The notes under the pieces: generated by a model | Databases searched by the model: none | Told to the model about the DNA's origin: nothing | What the model saw: the letters and a program-made list of their open reading frames with translations, nothing else | Part shown: piece after piece, positions 26,368-35,472 of the stretch | Layout of the letters: every line of letters begins with the position of its first letter | Position numbering within the stretch: position 1 is the first letter of the stretch | Position numbers and translations under genes: made by a program | DNA from: Bradyrhizobium sp. JYMT SZCCT0180 | GTDB taxonomy: Bacteria > Pseudomonadota > Alphaproteobacteria > Rhizobiales > Xanthobacteraceae | Direction of reading: 5' to 3' | Length of the DNA stretch: 64,000 bases | NCBI RefSeq assembly: GCF_018130165.1 | Contig: NZ_JAFCLZ010000005.1 | Coordinates: 248,001-312,000 of the forward strand

Positions 26368-27969
26368 TCAGTCGAAGAGATTGGCTAGACGTTGCTTCAT
26401 CTGGTCGGCGACGTAGAGCGCGACCGCCTGGATCGTCGAGGTCGGGTTCACGCCGCCCGACGTCACGAACACGCTGCCGTCGACGATGAAGAGATTCTTC
26501 ACGTCATGCGACCGGCCCCATTCGTTGACCACCGAGCGCGCCGGATCGGTACCCATCCGTGCGGTGCCAAGCAGATGCCAGCCGCCCCATGGGATCGGGT
26601 CGTTGATGCAGAGGTCGGTGGCACCCGCGGCTTCGAGAATCTCCTTACCCCGCGCCAGTCCGTGCGCCATCATCTTCCGGCTGTTTTCGCTGATCGTGTA
26701 GTCGATCTTCGGTGCGGGAATGCCGTGGCTGTCCTTCAGCACGGGATCGAGCGTGACGCGGTTGTGTTCCTCGGGCAGATCCTCGCAAATCGCCGAGACT
26801 CCGAGCCGGTGGCCGTTGAGCTTGCGGAAGACGCGGTGATGGTCCGCGCCCCACGGCAAGATGCCCTTCTGCTCGCTGGCGACGGCTTCGAACACCGGCC
26901 CTGCGCCGCGGCCGAACTGGATCCCGTAGCCGCGGACGAAGCCGCGCGACAGATCGGTGTCGTAGAACTCCTTGCTCCACAGGCAGGTCGGCGGCGCTCG
27001 GTTAGAGTCGGTCGGCTCCTTCACGAAACCGTAGATCTGCGCATACGGATGAAACATCAAATTCTTGCCGACCAGGCCGGACGAATTCGCGAGGCCATTC
27101 GGGAAACGGCCGGAGACCGAATTCAGGAGCAGCCTCGGCGTGCCGACGCCATTGCAGGCGATGATCACGACCTCGGCCGGCTGGAATTGCTCGACGCCAT
27201 CCTTGTCGTAGTAGACGACGCCCGAGGCCATGCCCTGCTCGTTGGTCAGGATCTCGCGCACCCGGCAATGGGTTTTCAGCTCGACGCCGGCGCGGAGCGC
27301 GTGCGGCCAATAGGTGATGTCGGTCGACGCCTTGGCGCCTTGCGCGCAGGCCGGCGTGCAATGGCCGAGATTGATGCAGCGCGCCCTGCCCTCATAGTCC
27401 ATCGTCGCGACCGTGGTGTCCGATGGCCACCAGTGCCAGCCAAGCTTGTTCATGGCCTTGCCGATCAGCGGGCCGGAGAGCCCGAGCGGCTGCGGCGGCA
27501 TCGGCGGGTGCGTCAGCGGCGAACGCGGGTCGCCCGATAGCCCCGACACGCCCATCATGCGGTCGTTCTCTTCGAAGAACGGCGTCAGCGCGTCGTAATC
27601 GATCGGCCAGTCGTCGGCGACGCCGTCCAGCGTCTTCACCTTGAAATCGGACGGATGCAGCCGCGGCCAATGCGCGGTGTACATGACAGTCGAGCCGCCG
27701 ACGCCGTTGAAATTCACCACCTTGATGGGCGAGTTGTCGTCATTGATCGGATAGTCCTCGGGCCGGCCGCGAATGTTCGGGCTGGTCGACCAGTCGCCAT
27801 AAAACTTCGCCTCCCAGTCACGCCCCGTGCTCGGATAGTCCGAAGAATTCATCCAGCCGCCCTGGTCGAGGCAGAGAATGTGCATCTTGGTATCGGCCAG
27901 GCTCCAGGCGACGGCTGCGCCGGAAGCACCGGCGCCAATGATCAGGACGTCAACGGGATCGTTCTTCAT
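26368..27969 (-). CDS. GMC family oxidoreductase
   Basis: A 533-residue FAD-dependent alcohol or sugar dehydrogenase. The ADP-binding motif is VDVLIIGAGASGAAVAWSLA at the N-terminus; GVGGSTVMYTAHWPRLHPSD binds FAD; the substrate domain ends with PWGGWHLLGTARMGTDP and NLFIVDGSVFVTSGGVNPT, the C-terminal GMC signature. It pairs with the small subunit-like gene. Upstream lies the CYP153-like P450, so oxidation of alcohols made by that hydroxylase is a reasonable but unproven role. Electron acceptor unknown. Confidence 0.9.
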   Translation of the reverse strand: MKNDPVDVLIIGAGASGAAVAWSLADTKMHILCLDQGGWMNSSDYPSTGRDWEAKFYGDWSTSPNIRGRPEDYPINDDNSPIKVVNFNGVGGSTVMYTAHWPRLHPSDFKVKTLDGVADDWPIDYDALTPFFEENDRMMGVSGLSGDPRSPLTHPPMPPQPLGLSGPLIGKAMNKLGWHWWPSDTTVATMDYEGRARCINLGHCTPACAQGAKASTDITYWPHALRAGVELKTHCRVREILTNEQGMASGVVYYDKDGVEQFQPAEVVIIACNGVGTPRLLLNSVSGRFPNGLANSSGLVGKNLMFHPYAQIYGFVKEPTDSNRAPPTCLWSKEFYDTDLSRGFVRGYGIQFGRGAGPVFEAVASEQKGILPWGADHHRVFRKLNGHRLGVSAICEDLPEEHNRVTLDPVLKDSHGIPAPKIDYTISENSRKMMAHGLARGKEILEAAGATDLCINDPIPWGGWHLLGTARMGTDPARSVVNEWGRSHDVKNLFIVDGSVFVTSGGVNPTSTIQAVALYVADQMKQRLANLFD

Positions 27970-27994
27970 TCTTGTTCCTTGAAGGTCTCTCTTT

Positions 27995-28070
27995 CGTCAT
28001 TGCGAGCGCAGCGAAGCAATCCATACTTTTGCGCGGTAAGATGGATTGCTTCGCTGCGCTCGCAATGACG
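27995..28070. repeat. perfect 30-bp inverted repeat, CGTCATTGCGAGCG family, copy 1
   Basis: Arms 27995-28024 and 28041-28070 are perfect reverse complements (CGTCATTGCGAGCGCAGC.. / ..GCTGCGCTCGCAATGACG) with a 16-nt loop. The element fills the spacer between the P450 stop at 28073 and the GMC start at 27969, both leftward. It recurs, interrupted, at 44111-44255. Confidence 0.9.
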
Positions 28071-28072
28071 GC

Positions 28073-29296
28073 TTAACTCACAATCTTTACCGGTAGCGAA
28101 CGTATGCCACGAATGAAATTTGAGTACAGCCGCTGCGGCGGCCCTGTGATTTCAAACCTGAGATCCCGTTGCAACACTTCCTCCCAAAGAATGCGGATTT
28201 GCTGTTCGGCGAGCCGGTCGCCGACGCAGCGGTGGATGCCGGCACCGAAGGCGAGATGCTGCCGGGGTTTGGCGCGATCGACAATGAATTCGTCGGCGCG
28301 GTCGATCTTTTCCTCGTCGCGATTACCGGAGATGTACCACATCACCACCTTGTCGCCCTTTGCAATTCGGCAGCCGGCCAGCTCCACATCGTTGCGCGCG
28401 GTGCGGCGCATGTGCAGCACCGGCGTCTGATAGCGGATGGTCTCGGAAACAAGGTTGGGAATCAACTCGCGCCGGCTGCGCACCAGTTCGAACTGCTCGG
28501 GGTTTTCGACCAGCGCCATCAGCCCGCCGGTCATGGAATTGCGCGTGGTGTCGTTGCCGCCGACGATCAGAAGCGCAATTGTCCCGATGAATTCGCGTGC
28601 CTGCAGGTTCTGGGTCGCTGGCGAGTGCGCCAGCATCGAGATCAGATCGAAGGTTGGCGCCGAGTTCACGCGGGCATCCCATAATTTTCGGAAATATTCC
28701 CCCATTTTGGTGAGTTCGGCGATCCGCTCTTCCGCCGAATGCACGACGGCGTCTGATGCTTCGACATTGGCGATCGCGACATCGGACCACCAGGTCAGCC
28801 TCTCGCGGTCGGCCCACGGAAAATCAAACAGCGTCGCCAGCATCATGTTGGTAAGATCGGTCGAGACCCGCGCCACCCAGTCAAACGTCTCGTAGCGCGG
28901 CAGCGCGTCCAGCACGTCCGAGGTCCGTTTGCGGATCAGCGCCTCGAGGTTGGCGAGGTTTGACGGCGCCACGATGGGAGCAACGGTGCGGCGATGCGCG
29001 GTATGGCCCGGCGGGTCCATCCGGATAAAGTTGGCAAACTCCTGGCCGAGTGGCTGGTCGGTGATCTGGATACCGCCGAGTTCCGAGCTCGACGAATAGT
29101 TCTCGTGGTCGAGTTCGACAGCAAAAATATCGTCGTAGCGCGTTACCGACCAATACGGCCCGAACGGTGAGGCCTCGCAATAATGCACGGGATCGTCGCG
29201 GCGCAGCTGCGCGAACAGCGGCCGCCAATTGTCGTCCTGATACAAATGGGGATCGCTGACGTCGATCGAGGCCAGCTTGCGCAGCGCCTGGGCCAT
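28073..29296 (-). CDS. cytochrome P450, CYP153-like
   Basis: A 407-residue soluble bacterial P450. The haem ligand is C357 in FGAGIHRCVG; the I-helix is LLIVGGNDTTRNSMTGG (GGNDTT 246-251); the K-helix ExxR is E285-T-I-R288. The I-helix and the HRCVGDRLAEQQIRILWEE tail resemble CYP153 alkane/fatty-acid omega-hydroxylases. ATG 29296 is preferred over 29554 because GGGGGAGGGA precedes it and residues upstream are not P450-like. No ferredoxin or reductase gene is adjacent, so redox partners are elsewhere. Divergent from the monooxygenase at 29493. Confidence 0.9.
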   Translation of the reverse strand: MAQALRKLASIDVSDPHLYQDDNWRPLFAQLRRDDPVHYCEASPFGPYWSVTRYDDIFAVELDHENYSSSSELGGIQITDQPLGQEFANFIRMDPPGHTAHRRTVAPIVAPSNLANLEALIRKRTSDVLDALPRYETFDWVARVSTDLTNMMLATLFDFPWADRERLTWWSDVAIANVEASDAVVHSAEERIAELTKMGEYFRKLWDARVNSAPTFDLISMLAHSPATQNLQAREFIGTIALLIVGGNDTTRNSMTGGLMALVENPEQFELVRSRRELIPNLVSETIRYQTPVLHMRRTARNDVELAGCRIAKGDKVVMWYISGNRDEEKIDRADEFIVDRAKPRQHLAFGAGIHRCVGDRLAEQQIRILWEEVLQRDLRFEITGPPQRLYSNFIRGIRSLPVKIVS

Positions 29297-29492
29297 CGTT
29301 TCCCTCCCCCGTTTCAGTCGCCGCTTGCCGGGCGCTCCTGGCTTCGACGATAGGGGCAGATATGGCCATGAGTAAAGGCGCGAGAGGCCGCCCGGCGGCA
29401 AACCTGCAACCCTGCCACGCGTCCAGGCGGGGTTTGTCCACCGCCGCAAGAACGGATAGTTTTGGGTCCAAGGACATACATTCAGAACAGAC

Positions 29493-31103
29493 TTGGGAGC
29501 AACGCCGATTCCGGATCTTGACGTCATCATCATCGGCGCCGGCCTTTCCGGCATGTACCAACTCTACCGGCTGCGCGAACTGGGCTTGCGCGTGCGCGTA
29601 TTCGAGGCGGGCACCGATGTCGGCGGTACCTGGTACTGGAACCGTTATCCCGGAGCACGCTTCGATTCCGAGAGTTATTCCTATGGCTATTCCTTCTCCA
29701 AGGAGTTGCTGCAGGAGTGGGACTGGTCCGAGCATTTTGCAGGCCAGCCGGAAACATTGCGCTACTGCAACTATGTCGCCGACAAGTTCGATCTGCGCCG
29801 GGACATCCAGTTCGAAAGTCGCGTCAAGGCCGCCCATTACGAGGAAGAAAGCCGGAGCTGGACGATCACGCTGGACGACGGCAGCCGGTTCAACTCCCGC
29901 TTCCTGATCACGGCGATCGGGCCGCTCTCGACCCCTACGCTGCCGCGAATCGAAGGTCTCGGCGATTTCAAGGGCGCATCGTTCCACACCGCCCGCTGGC
30001 CCAAGGAGCCGGTGGATTTCACCGGCAAGCGCGTCGCTGTGATCGGCACCGGCGCAACCGGCATCCAGACCATCCAGACCATCGCCAGCCAGGTCGGACA
30101 TCTGACGGTGTTCCAGCGAACGGCGAATTGGGCAGCCCCGCTGCACAACGGCAAGATCGACGCCGAGACGCAGAAGAAAATCAAGGCCGGCTATCCCGAG
30201 ATATTTGCCCGCTGCCAGGAGACTTTTGCCTGCTTCGTTCACACACCTGATACGCGCGGCGCCTTCGAGGTGTCCGACGAGGAGCGCGAAGCCAACTATG
30301 AGCGGCTCTATGGCGAGCGCGGCTTCGGCATCTGGCAGGGGAATTTCAAGGACATCCTGATCGACCGCAAGGCGAATGCGACAATCAGCGATTTCGTGGC
30401 GCGGAAAATCCGCGAGCGGGTGAAGAACCCTGAGGTCGCCGAGAAGCTGATTCCGAAAAACCATGGATTCGGCACGCGGCGGCTGCCGCTGGAGACGTTT
30501 TATTTCGAGGTCTACAATCAGGACAATGTCGAGCTGGTCGACATCAAGGAGACACCGATCGAGCGGATCACGCAAGCGGGCATCAAGACCAGCGCGAAGG
30601 AATTCGAGTTCGACATCATCATCTATGCGACCGGGTTCGACGCGCTCACCGGCAGCTTCGACAAGATCGACTTCCGCGGCGTCAATGACGCGCGGCTGAA
30701 GGAGAAGTGGAAGCACGGGCCGCAGACTTATCTCGGCATCATGGTCCACGAATTCCCCAACATGATGATGCTGATGGGGCCGCACACCGCGCTCGGCAAC
30801 ATTCCGCGCAGCATCGAATACAGCGTCGATTGGGTCACTGGCCTGGTGCGGTTCGCGCGGGACAATAAATTAACCCGGCTGGAAGCGACCACCGCCGGTG
30901 TCGATTCATGGACCGATCACGTCAAGGCGCTCGGCGTCGGGCTGTTGTCCAACGAGATCGATTCCTGGATGACCGGCATCAACTCCAACGTCGAAGGCAA
31001 GCAAACCCGCATCATCGCCCGTTACAGCGGCAGCGCCCCGGCGTACCGCGCGCGATGCGATGAGGTGGCGGCAAAGGGATATGATGAGTTGAGGTTGGGG
31101 TAA
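29493..31103 (+). CDS. flavin-containing (Baeyer-Villiger-type) monooxygenase
   Basis: A 536-residue class B flavoprotein monooxygenase. First Rossmann motif GAGLSG (15-20), then GGTWYWNRYPGARFDSES; the Baeyer-Villiger fingerprint FKGASFHTARWP (159-170, FxGxxxHxxxWP) is intact; NADPH Rossmann motif GTGATG (185-190). Family members insert oxygen next to ketones or oxidise heteroatoms. The start is a TTG at 29493 by best fit; the ribosome site is weak, so the start is uncertain. It is divergent from the P450 gene across about 200 bp that should carry both promoters. Confidence 0.9.
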   Translation: MGATPIPDLDVIIIGAGLSGMYQLYRLRELGLRVRVFEAGTDVGGTWYWNRYPGARFDSESYSYGYSFSKELLQEWDWSEHFAGQPETLRYCNYVADKFDLRRDIQFESRVKAAHYEEESRSWTITLDDGSRFNSRFLITAIGPLSTPTLPRIEGLGDFKGASFHTARWPKEPVDFTGKRVAVIGTGATGIQTIQTIASQVGHLTVFQRTANWAAPLHNGKIDAETQKKIKAGYPEIFARCQETFACFVHTPDTRGAFEVSDEEREANYERLYGERGFGIWQGNFKDILIDRKANATISDFVARKIRERVKNPEVAEKLIPKNHGFGTRRLPLETFYFEVYNQDNVELVDIKETPIERITQAGIKTSAKEFEFDIIIYATGFDALTGSFDKIDFRGVNDARLKEKWKHGPQTYLGIMVHEFPNMMMLMGPHTALGNIPRSIEYSVDWVTGLVRFARDNKLTRLEATTAGVDSWTDHVKALGVGLLSNEIDSWMTGINSNVEGKQTRIIARYSGSAPAYRARCDEVAAKGYDELRLG

Positions 31104-31106
31104 ATT

Positions 31107-31230
31107 GTCGTCCCGGCCTTGAGCCGGGACCCATAACCCCGGTCATCTATTGTTGAAGCGATGCCGTCGAACAGCGTGCGAACACAATTGGCGCCGCGGC
31201 GTATGGGTCCCGGATCAAGGCCGGGACGAC
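31107..31230. repeat. palindromic repeat, GTCGTCCCGGCCTTGAGCC family
   Basis: Arms of 28 nt at 31107-31134 and 31203-31230 are inverted repeats with one mismatch, separated by 68 nt. The element lies between the convergent ends of the monooxygenase and the acyl-CoA carboxylase and may serve as a bidirectional transcription-end structure. Confidence 0.85.
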
Positions 31231-31249
31231 GTGGGGAGATTTTGCAAGA

Positions 31250-34200
31250 TCACCACGCATCGATACACGGCCGCTTGCGTCCCTTCCGCGGCTCCGGTTT
31301 CGGCACCGACCTGAGCCCCGACATGATCCAATGCCTGGTATCCGCAGGGTCGATCACCTCGTCGATTTCCAGCACCGAAGCAATCGAGACGGCCTTGCCG
31401 TTAGCATAGAGCTCGGCGACCTTAGCCTTGTAGTATTTCTCGCGCTCTTCGGGATCGGCGATCGCTTCCATTTCCTTGCGGAAGCCGAGCCGGACATAGC
31501 CTTCCAGGCCCATGCCGCCGAATTCGCCGGTCGGCCACGCCACCGTGAACAACGAGGCATGAAAACCGCCGCCGATCATGGCCTGCGCGCCGAGGCCATA
31601 ACCCTTGCGCAGCACGATGCCGAACAACGGCACCGTGAGGCTGGCACCGGTCACGAACATCCGCGCGACGTGGCGCACGATCGCGGTCTTTTCGGCTTCG
31701 GGGCCGACCATGAAGCCCGGCGTATCGCACAGCGACACGATCGGAATGTCGAAGGCGTCGCACAACTGCAGGAAGCGCGCGGCCTTGTCGCCGGCCGGTG
31801 CATCGATCGCACCGCCAAGGTGTTTTGGATTGTTGGCGATCAGCCCGAACGGTTTTCCCTCGATGCGGATGAACGCCGTGATCATGCCAACGCCGAAATC
31901 GCGGCGGATTTCGAGTACTGATCCCTCGTCGGCGAGAAGGTCGATCACGGTCCGGATGTCATAAACCCTTAGCCGGTTCTCCGGGATCGCGCGCCGCAGC
32001 AGCCGCTGGTCCGGCGCCTTCCAGTCGGCGATGGTTCCTTGAAAATACGACAGGTATTTTTGCGCCGCGGAGGTTGCTTCCGCTTCGTCCTCGACCAGGA
32101 TGTCGATGACGCCGTTCGGCGACTGGAACGACACCGGGCCGACTTCAGCCGGATGATAGACGCCAAGCCCGCCGCCTTCGATCATCGCCGGCCCGCCCAT
32201 GCCGATCGAGGCATTCTTGGTGGCAATGATCACGTCGCAACAGCCGAGCATCGCCGCGTTGCCGGCGAAGCAATAGCCGGACACGACGCCGATGACAGGC
32301 ACCAGTCCCGACAGTTTTGCGAATTGCACAAAGGACGGCCCGTCGAGACCGGTCATGCCGAGTCGGTCGGTATCGCCGGGACGGCCGCCACCGCCTTCCG
32401 CGTAAAACACCAGCGGCATCCGCCATTGTTCGGCGAGCCCCAGCATGCGGTCGATCTTCTTGTGGTTCATGTGGCCCTGGGTGCCGGCCAGCACGGTGTA
32501 GTCATACGAGATCACCATGCAGCGCGCGCCTTCCGCGCCGAATTTTTCCGCATTCACGGTCGCGACGCCGGAGATCAGGCCGTCAGCCGGCGTGTTCTGA
32601 ATGAGATCGTCGACCTTGCGCCGGCGGCGCTGGGCGGCGATCGCCAGCGAGCCGTATTCGACGAACGATCCTTCATCGACGAGCTGTGCGAGGTTTTCGC
32701 GCGCCGTGCGCTGGTTGGTCTTGCGCCGCCGCTCGACCGAGGCCGGCCGGTTCTCGTCGAGCGTGATGGCGTGGCGCGCGATCAATTCGGCCAAGTCAGG
32801 GCGGATATGGTCCAGGTCGACGTCCTCTTCTTCGGCGACATCATGGGCATCGATCTCGGCCGGTTCGAGAAACAGGATGGCCTCATCCTGCAGCAGCGTG
32901 ACGCCAGCTTCCGCAGCGATCCTGGTCACCTTGCCGCCATGCGGCGCGGTCACCAAATGCTCCATCTTCATGGATTCAAGCACCGCAATCTGCTGGCCGG
33001 GCCGCACGAGATCGCCTTCGCGAACCTCGATCGCAACGATCGTACCCTGCAGCGGCGCCGGCACCGGGACGGAGCCGGCCGGACCGGCTGACCCGGCCGA
33101 GGCTTCGCGGGCCTCGGGAATGGTCACGGCCGCGCCCGCTTCCAGTAGCTCCGGCGCCGAAAGATCGTTCGCCGCGTGCACCAATGCGGCGACATGGGTA
33201 TCGATGAAGCCGGTATTGATCCGGTTGGCGATGAAATCCGGATGCGCCAGCACCGCGCCGAGGAACGGGATATTGGTGGCGACGCCGCCGATGCGGAACT
33301 CGCGCAACGTGCGGGTGGCCTTCTGCACCACATCGGCCCAGTTCGGGCCGGTCGCATGCACGATGACCTTGGCGAGCAGCGAGTCGAAGGCGGCACTGGT
33401 CTTGTAGCCGGAACAGCCGAACGTATCGACGCGCACGCCAGGCCCGGCCGGCAGATCGAACATGGAGAGCGTGCCGCCGGTCGGCTTGGTGACGCCGTTC
33501 TCGTCCATCACTTCCATGTTGACGCGGAGCTGCATCGCGTAGCCGCGCGGTCTTGGGATGTAGGCCTGCGCGAGGCCGAGCGAGCCCAGCGTGGCGCCAC
33601 CGGCAACCGCAAGCTGCGCCTGCACCAGGTCAACGCCCAGCACCTCCTCGGTGACGGTGTGCTCGACCTGCAGCCGCGGATTGGCCTCGATGAACGCAAA
33701 AGCCTGCGCATCACCTTTGGCGTCGCCATCGACCAGGAACTCGAAGGTGCCGAGATTGTCGTAGTTCGCGGCGCCCGCGAGTTCCCGGGCGGCGTCAATG
33801 ATCCGCGTGCGCAGACTGTTGCTCAGCGAGGGGCTCGGCGCCACCTCGATCAGCTTCTGGTTCCGGCGCTGGATCGTGCATTCGCGTTCCCACAAATGGC
33901 TGATCGCGCCGTGACGGTCGCCGATGATCTGCACCTCGATATGGCGGGCGTTCCGAATCAGGCGCTCCACATAAACACCGTCGCTGCCGAAGGCCGCCTT
34001 GGCCTCGGACTGGCAGCGCGCATAGGCTTCTTCCAGCATTGCCGCATCGTCCACGATCCGCATGCCGCGCCCGCCGCCGCCGGCGATGGCCTTGATCATG
34101 ACGGCGGCCCCAGAGCCCAGGGACGCAAAGAAGGTCTTGGCCTCGTCGAGCGAGGTCGGGCCGCTGGTACCCTCGATGATGGGCACACCGGTCTCTTTTG

Positions 34201-34567
34201 CCAGCGCCTTGGCCTTGGCCTTGTCGCCGAACAGATCCAGCGCCTCTGGCGACGGTCCGACGAAGGTGATGCCCTCTTCCGCGCAACGCCGGGCCAGCAA
34301 GGTGTTTTCGCTTAGAAAGCCGTAACCGGGATGCAGTGCATCGCAGCCGGCGGCCTTGGCGGCGGCCACGACCGCCTCGATGTCAAGATAGGCCCGCGCG
34401 CCTCGCCCCGGGATTTCATGCGCCGCGTCAGCGGAGCGGACATGCAAGGACAGCGCGTCGTCGGCGGGGTAGATCGCGACGGTGGCAAGGCCGGTCTCGC
34501 CCGCGGCCCGCGCGATACGAATGGCAATCTCGCCGCGGTTGGCGATCAGGAGCTTGTTGAAGGGCAT
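31250..34567 (-). CDS. single-chain acyl-CoA carboxylase (biotin carboxylase-BCCP-carboxyltransferase)
   Basis: A 1105-residue fusion. Residues 1-445 are biotin carboxylase (MPFNKLLIANRGEIAIRIAR, glycine loop AGGGGRGMRI, FIEANPRLQVEHTVTE). A biotinyl domain at about 500-570 carries biotin-accepting K534 in ESMKMEH. Residues about 605-1105 are the carboxyltransferase (crotonase-fold pair). This order matches the homohexameric single-chain long-chain acyl-CoA carboxylases described from Mycobacterium and related proteobacterial enzymes. ATG 34567 is the family N-terminus; an in-frame upstream extension to 34903 overlaps the permease gene and is not credible. It ends the CoA-transferase/Opp operon. 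Acyl specificity cannot be read. Confidence 0.92.
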   Translation of the reverse strand: MPFNKLLIANRGEIAIRIARAAGETGLATVAIYPADDALSLHVRSADAAHEIPGRGARAYLDIEAVVAAAKAAGCDALHPGYGFLSENTLLARRCAEEGITFVGPSPEALDLFGDKAKAKALAKETGVPIIEGTSGPTSLDEAKTFFASLGSGAAVMIKAIAGGGGRGMRIVDDAAMLEEAYARCQSEAKAAFGSDGVYVERLIRNARHIEVQIIGDRHGAISHLWERECTIQRRNQKLIEVAPSPSLSNSLRTRIIDAARELAGAANYDNLGTFEFLVDGDAKGDAQAFAFIEANPRLQVEHTVTEEVLGVDLVQAQLAVAGGATLGSLGLAQAYIPRPRGYAMQLRVNMEVMDENGVTKPTGGTLSMFDLPAGPGVRVDTFGCSGYKTSAAFDSLLAKVIVHATGPNWADVVQKATRTLREFRIGGVATNIPFLGAVLAHPDFIANRINTGFIDTHVAALVHAANDLSAPELLEAGAAVTIPEAREASAGSAGPAGSVPVPAPLQGTIVAIEVREGDLVRPGQQIAVLESMKMEHLVTAPHGGKVTRIAAEAGVTLLQDEAILFLEPAEIDAHDVAEEEDVDLDHIRPDLAELIARHAITLDENRPASVERRRKTNQRTARENLAQLVDEGSFVEYGSLAIAAQRRRRKVDDLIQNTPADGLISGVATVNAEKFGAEGARCMVISYDYTVLAGTQGHMNHKKIDRMLGLAEQWRMPLVFYAEGGGGRPGDTDRLGMTGLDGPSFVQFAKLSGLVPVIGVVSGYCFAGNAAMLGCCDVIIATKNASIGMGGPAMIEGGGLGVYHPAEVGPVSFQSPNGVIDILVEDEAEATSAAQKYLSYFQGTIADWKAPDQRLLRRAIPENRLRVYDIRTVIDLLADEGSVLEIRRDFGVGMITAFIRIEGKPFGLIANNPKHLGGAIDAPAGDKAARFLQLCDAFDIPIVSLCDTPGFMVGPEAEKTAIVRHVARMFVTGASLTVPLFGIVLRKGYGLGAQAMIGGGFHASLFTVAWPTGEFGGMGLEGYVRLGFRKEMEAIADPEEREKYYKAKVAELYANGKAVSIASVLEIDEVIDPADTRHWIMSGLRSVPKPEPRKGRKRPCIDAW

Positions 34568-34587
34568 AAGAAATGTCCGCAAAGGGA

Positions 34588-35472
34588 TTATCGATCCTTC
34601 ATGGTCGGATCGAGCACGATACGCAAGGACTCTCCCAGCGCATTGAATGCCAACGAGACCACCAGAATGGCAAGCCCCGGGGCATACATCTGCTCCGGCG
34701 CGATCTCCATATACTGATAGGCGCGGGCCAGCATGGCGCCCCAGCTCGGGTTTGGCGGCTGGATACCGAGGCCGAGGAAGCTGAGGCTGGCCTCCGCCAG
34801 CAGGGCTGCCGCCAGCAAGAGCGTGACCTGCACGATGACAGGCTGCAGCGCGTTCGGCAGCACATGCTTCCACAGGATATGCCAGGCCGGCGCCCCAAAA
34901 CACCTGGAGGCGTCGACATAGAGCTCCTGCCGCACGATCAGCGTCCGTGCCCGGACGATTCGCGCCAGCGCCGGGAACATCACGATCCCCACCGCAATCA
35001 TGCCGTTGGTGAGGCCGATGCCGAGTGCACCGGTGACCGCGATCGCCAGCACGATCGCCGGGAACGACAGGAACGTATCGATGATCCGGCTGATGATGTC
35101 GTCGGTCCAGCCACCGAAGAACCCGGCGGCCAAGCCGACCGGGAGGCCGATCGCGACCGCGACGCTAACCGCGAGCAGGCTGGCATAGACGGTTGCCGGC
35201 GCGCCGTAGATCAGCCGACTGAAGATGTCGCGGCCGAGATCGTCGGTGCCGAGCAGATGTCCGGGACCCGGGGCGGCCAGCATGTTGTTGGCGTCCTGCG
35301 CGGTCGGCAGATAGGGCGCGATCCAGGGCGCGCCGATCGCGACAATCACCAGGACCAGCAGCACCAGGATCGCGAGCGCGGCGCGCAGATCACCCGCCAG
35401 CCAGCGGAAAAACCGCCGCAGCCGGCTAGGCTGGAGCAGTCGCTTGGGGGTTTCGAGCGCCATGTCCGTCAT
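34588..35472 (-). CDS. Opp/Dpp-type ABC transporter permease C
   Basis: A 294-residue OppC/DppC-type permease with an N-terminal OppC_N helix (ALAILVLLVLVIVAIGAPWI), HLLGTDDLGRDIFSRLIYG, and the EAA loop EASLSFLGLGIQPPNPSWG. ATG 35472 overlaps the stop of the partner permease (ATGA). It works with genes at 35469-40077 as an importer of a peptide-like, or given context an acidic, solute. The carboxylase start is 20 bp downstream. Confidence 0.93.
   Translation of the reverse strand: MTDMALETPKRLLQPSRLRRFFRWLAGDLRAALAILVLLVLVIVAIGAPWIAPYLPTAQDANNMLAAPGPGHLLGTDDLGRDIFSRLIYGAPATVYASLLAVSVAVAIGLPVGLAAGFFGGWTDDIISRIIDTFLSFPAIVLAIAVTGALGIGLTNGMIAVGIVMFPALARIVRARTLIVRQELYVDASRCFGAPAWHILWKHVLPNALQPVIVQVTLLLAAALLAEASLSFLGLGIQPPNPSWGAMLARAYQYMEIAPEQMYAPGLAILVVSLAFNALGESLRIVLDPTMKDR

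Noticed and set aside
28881..30785. 634-residue minus-strand frame opposite the flavin monooxygenase
   Set aside because: It reads through the monooxygenase antisense and into the P450 gene out of frame; no domain is visible.
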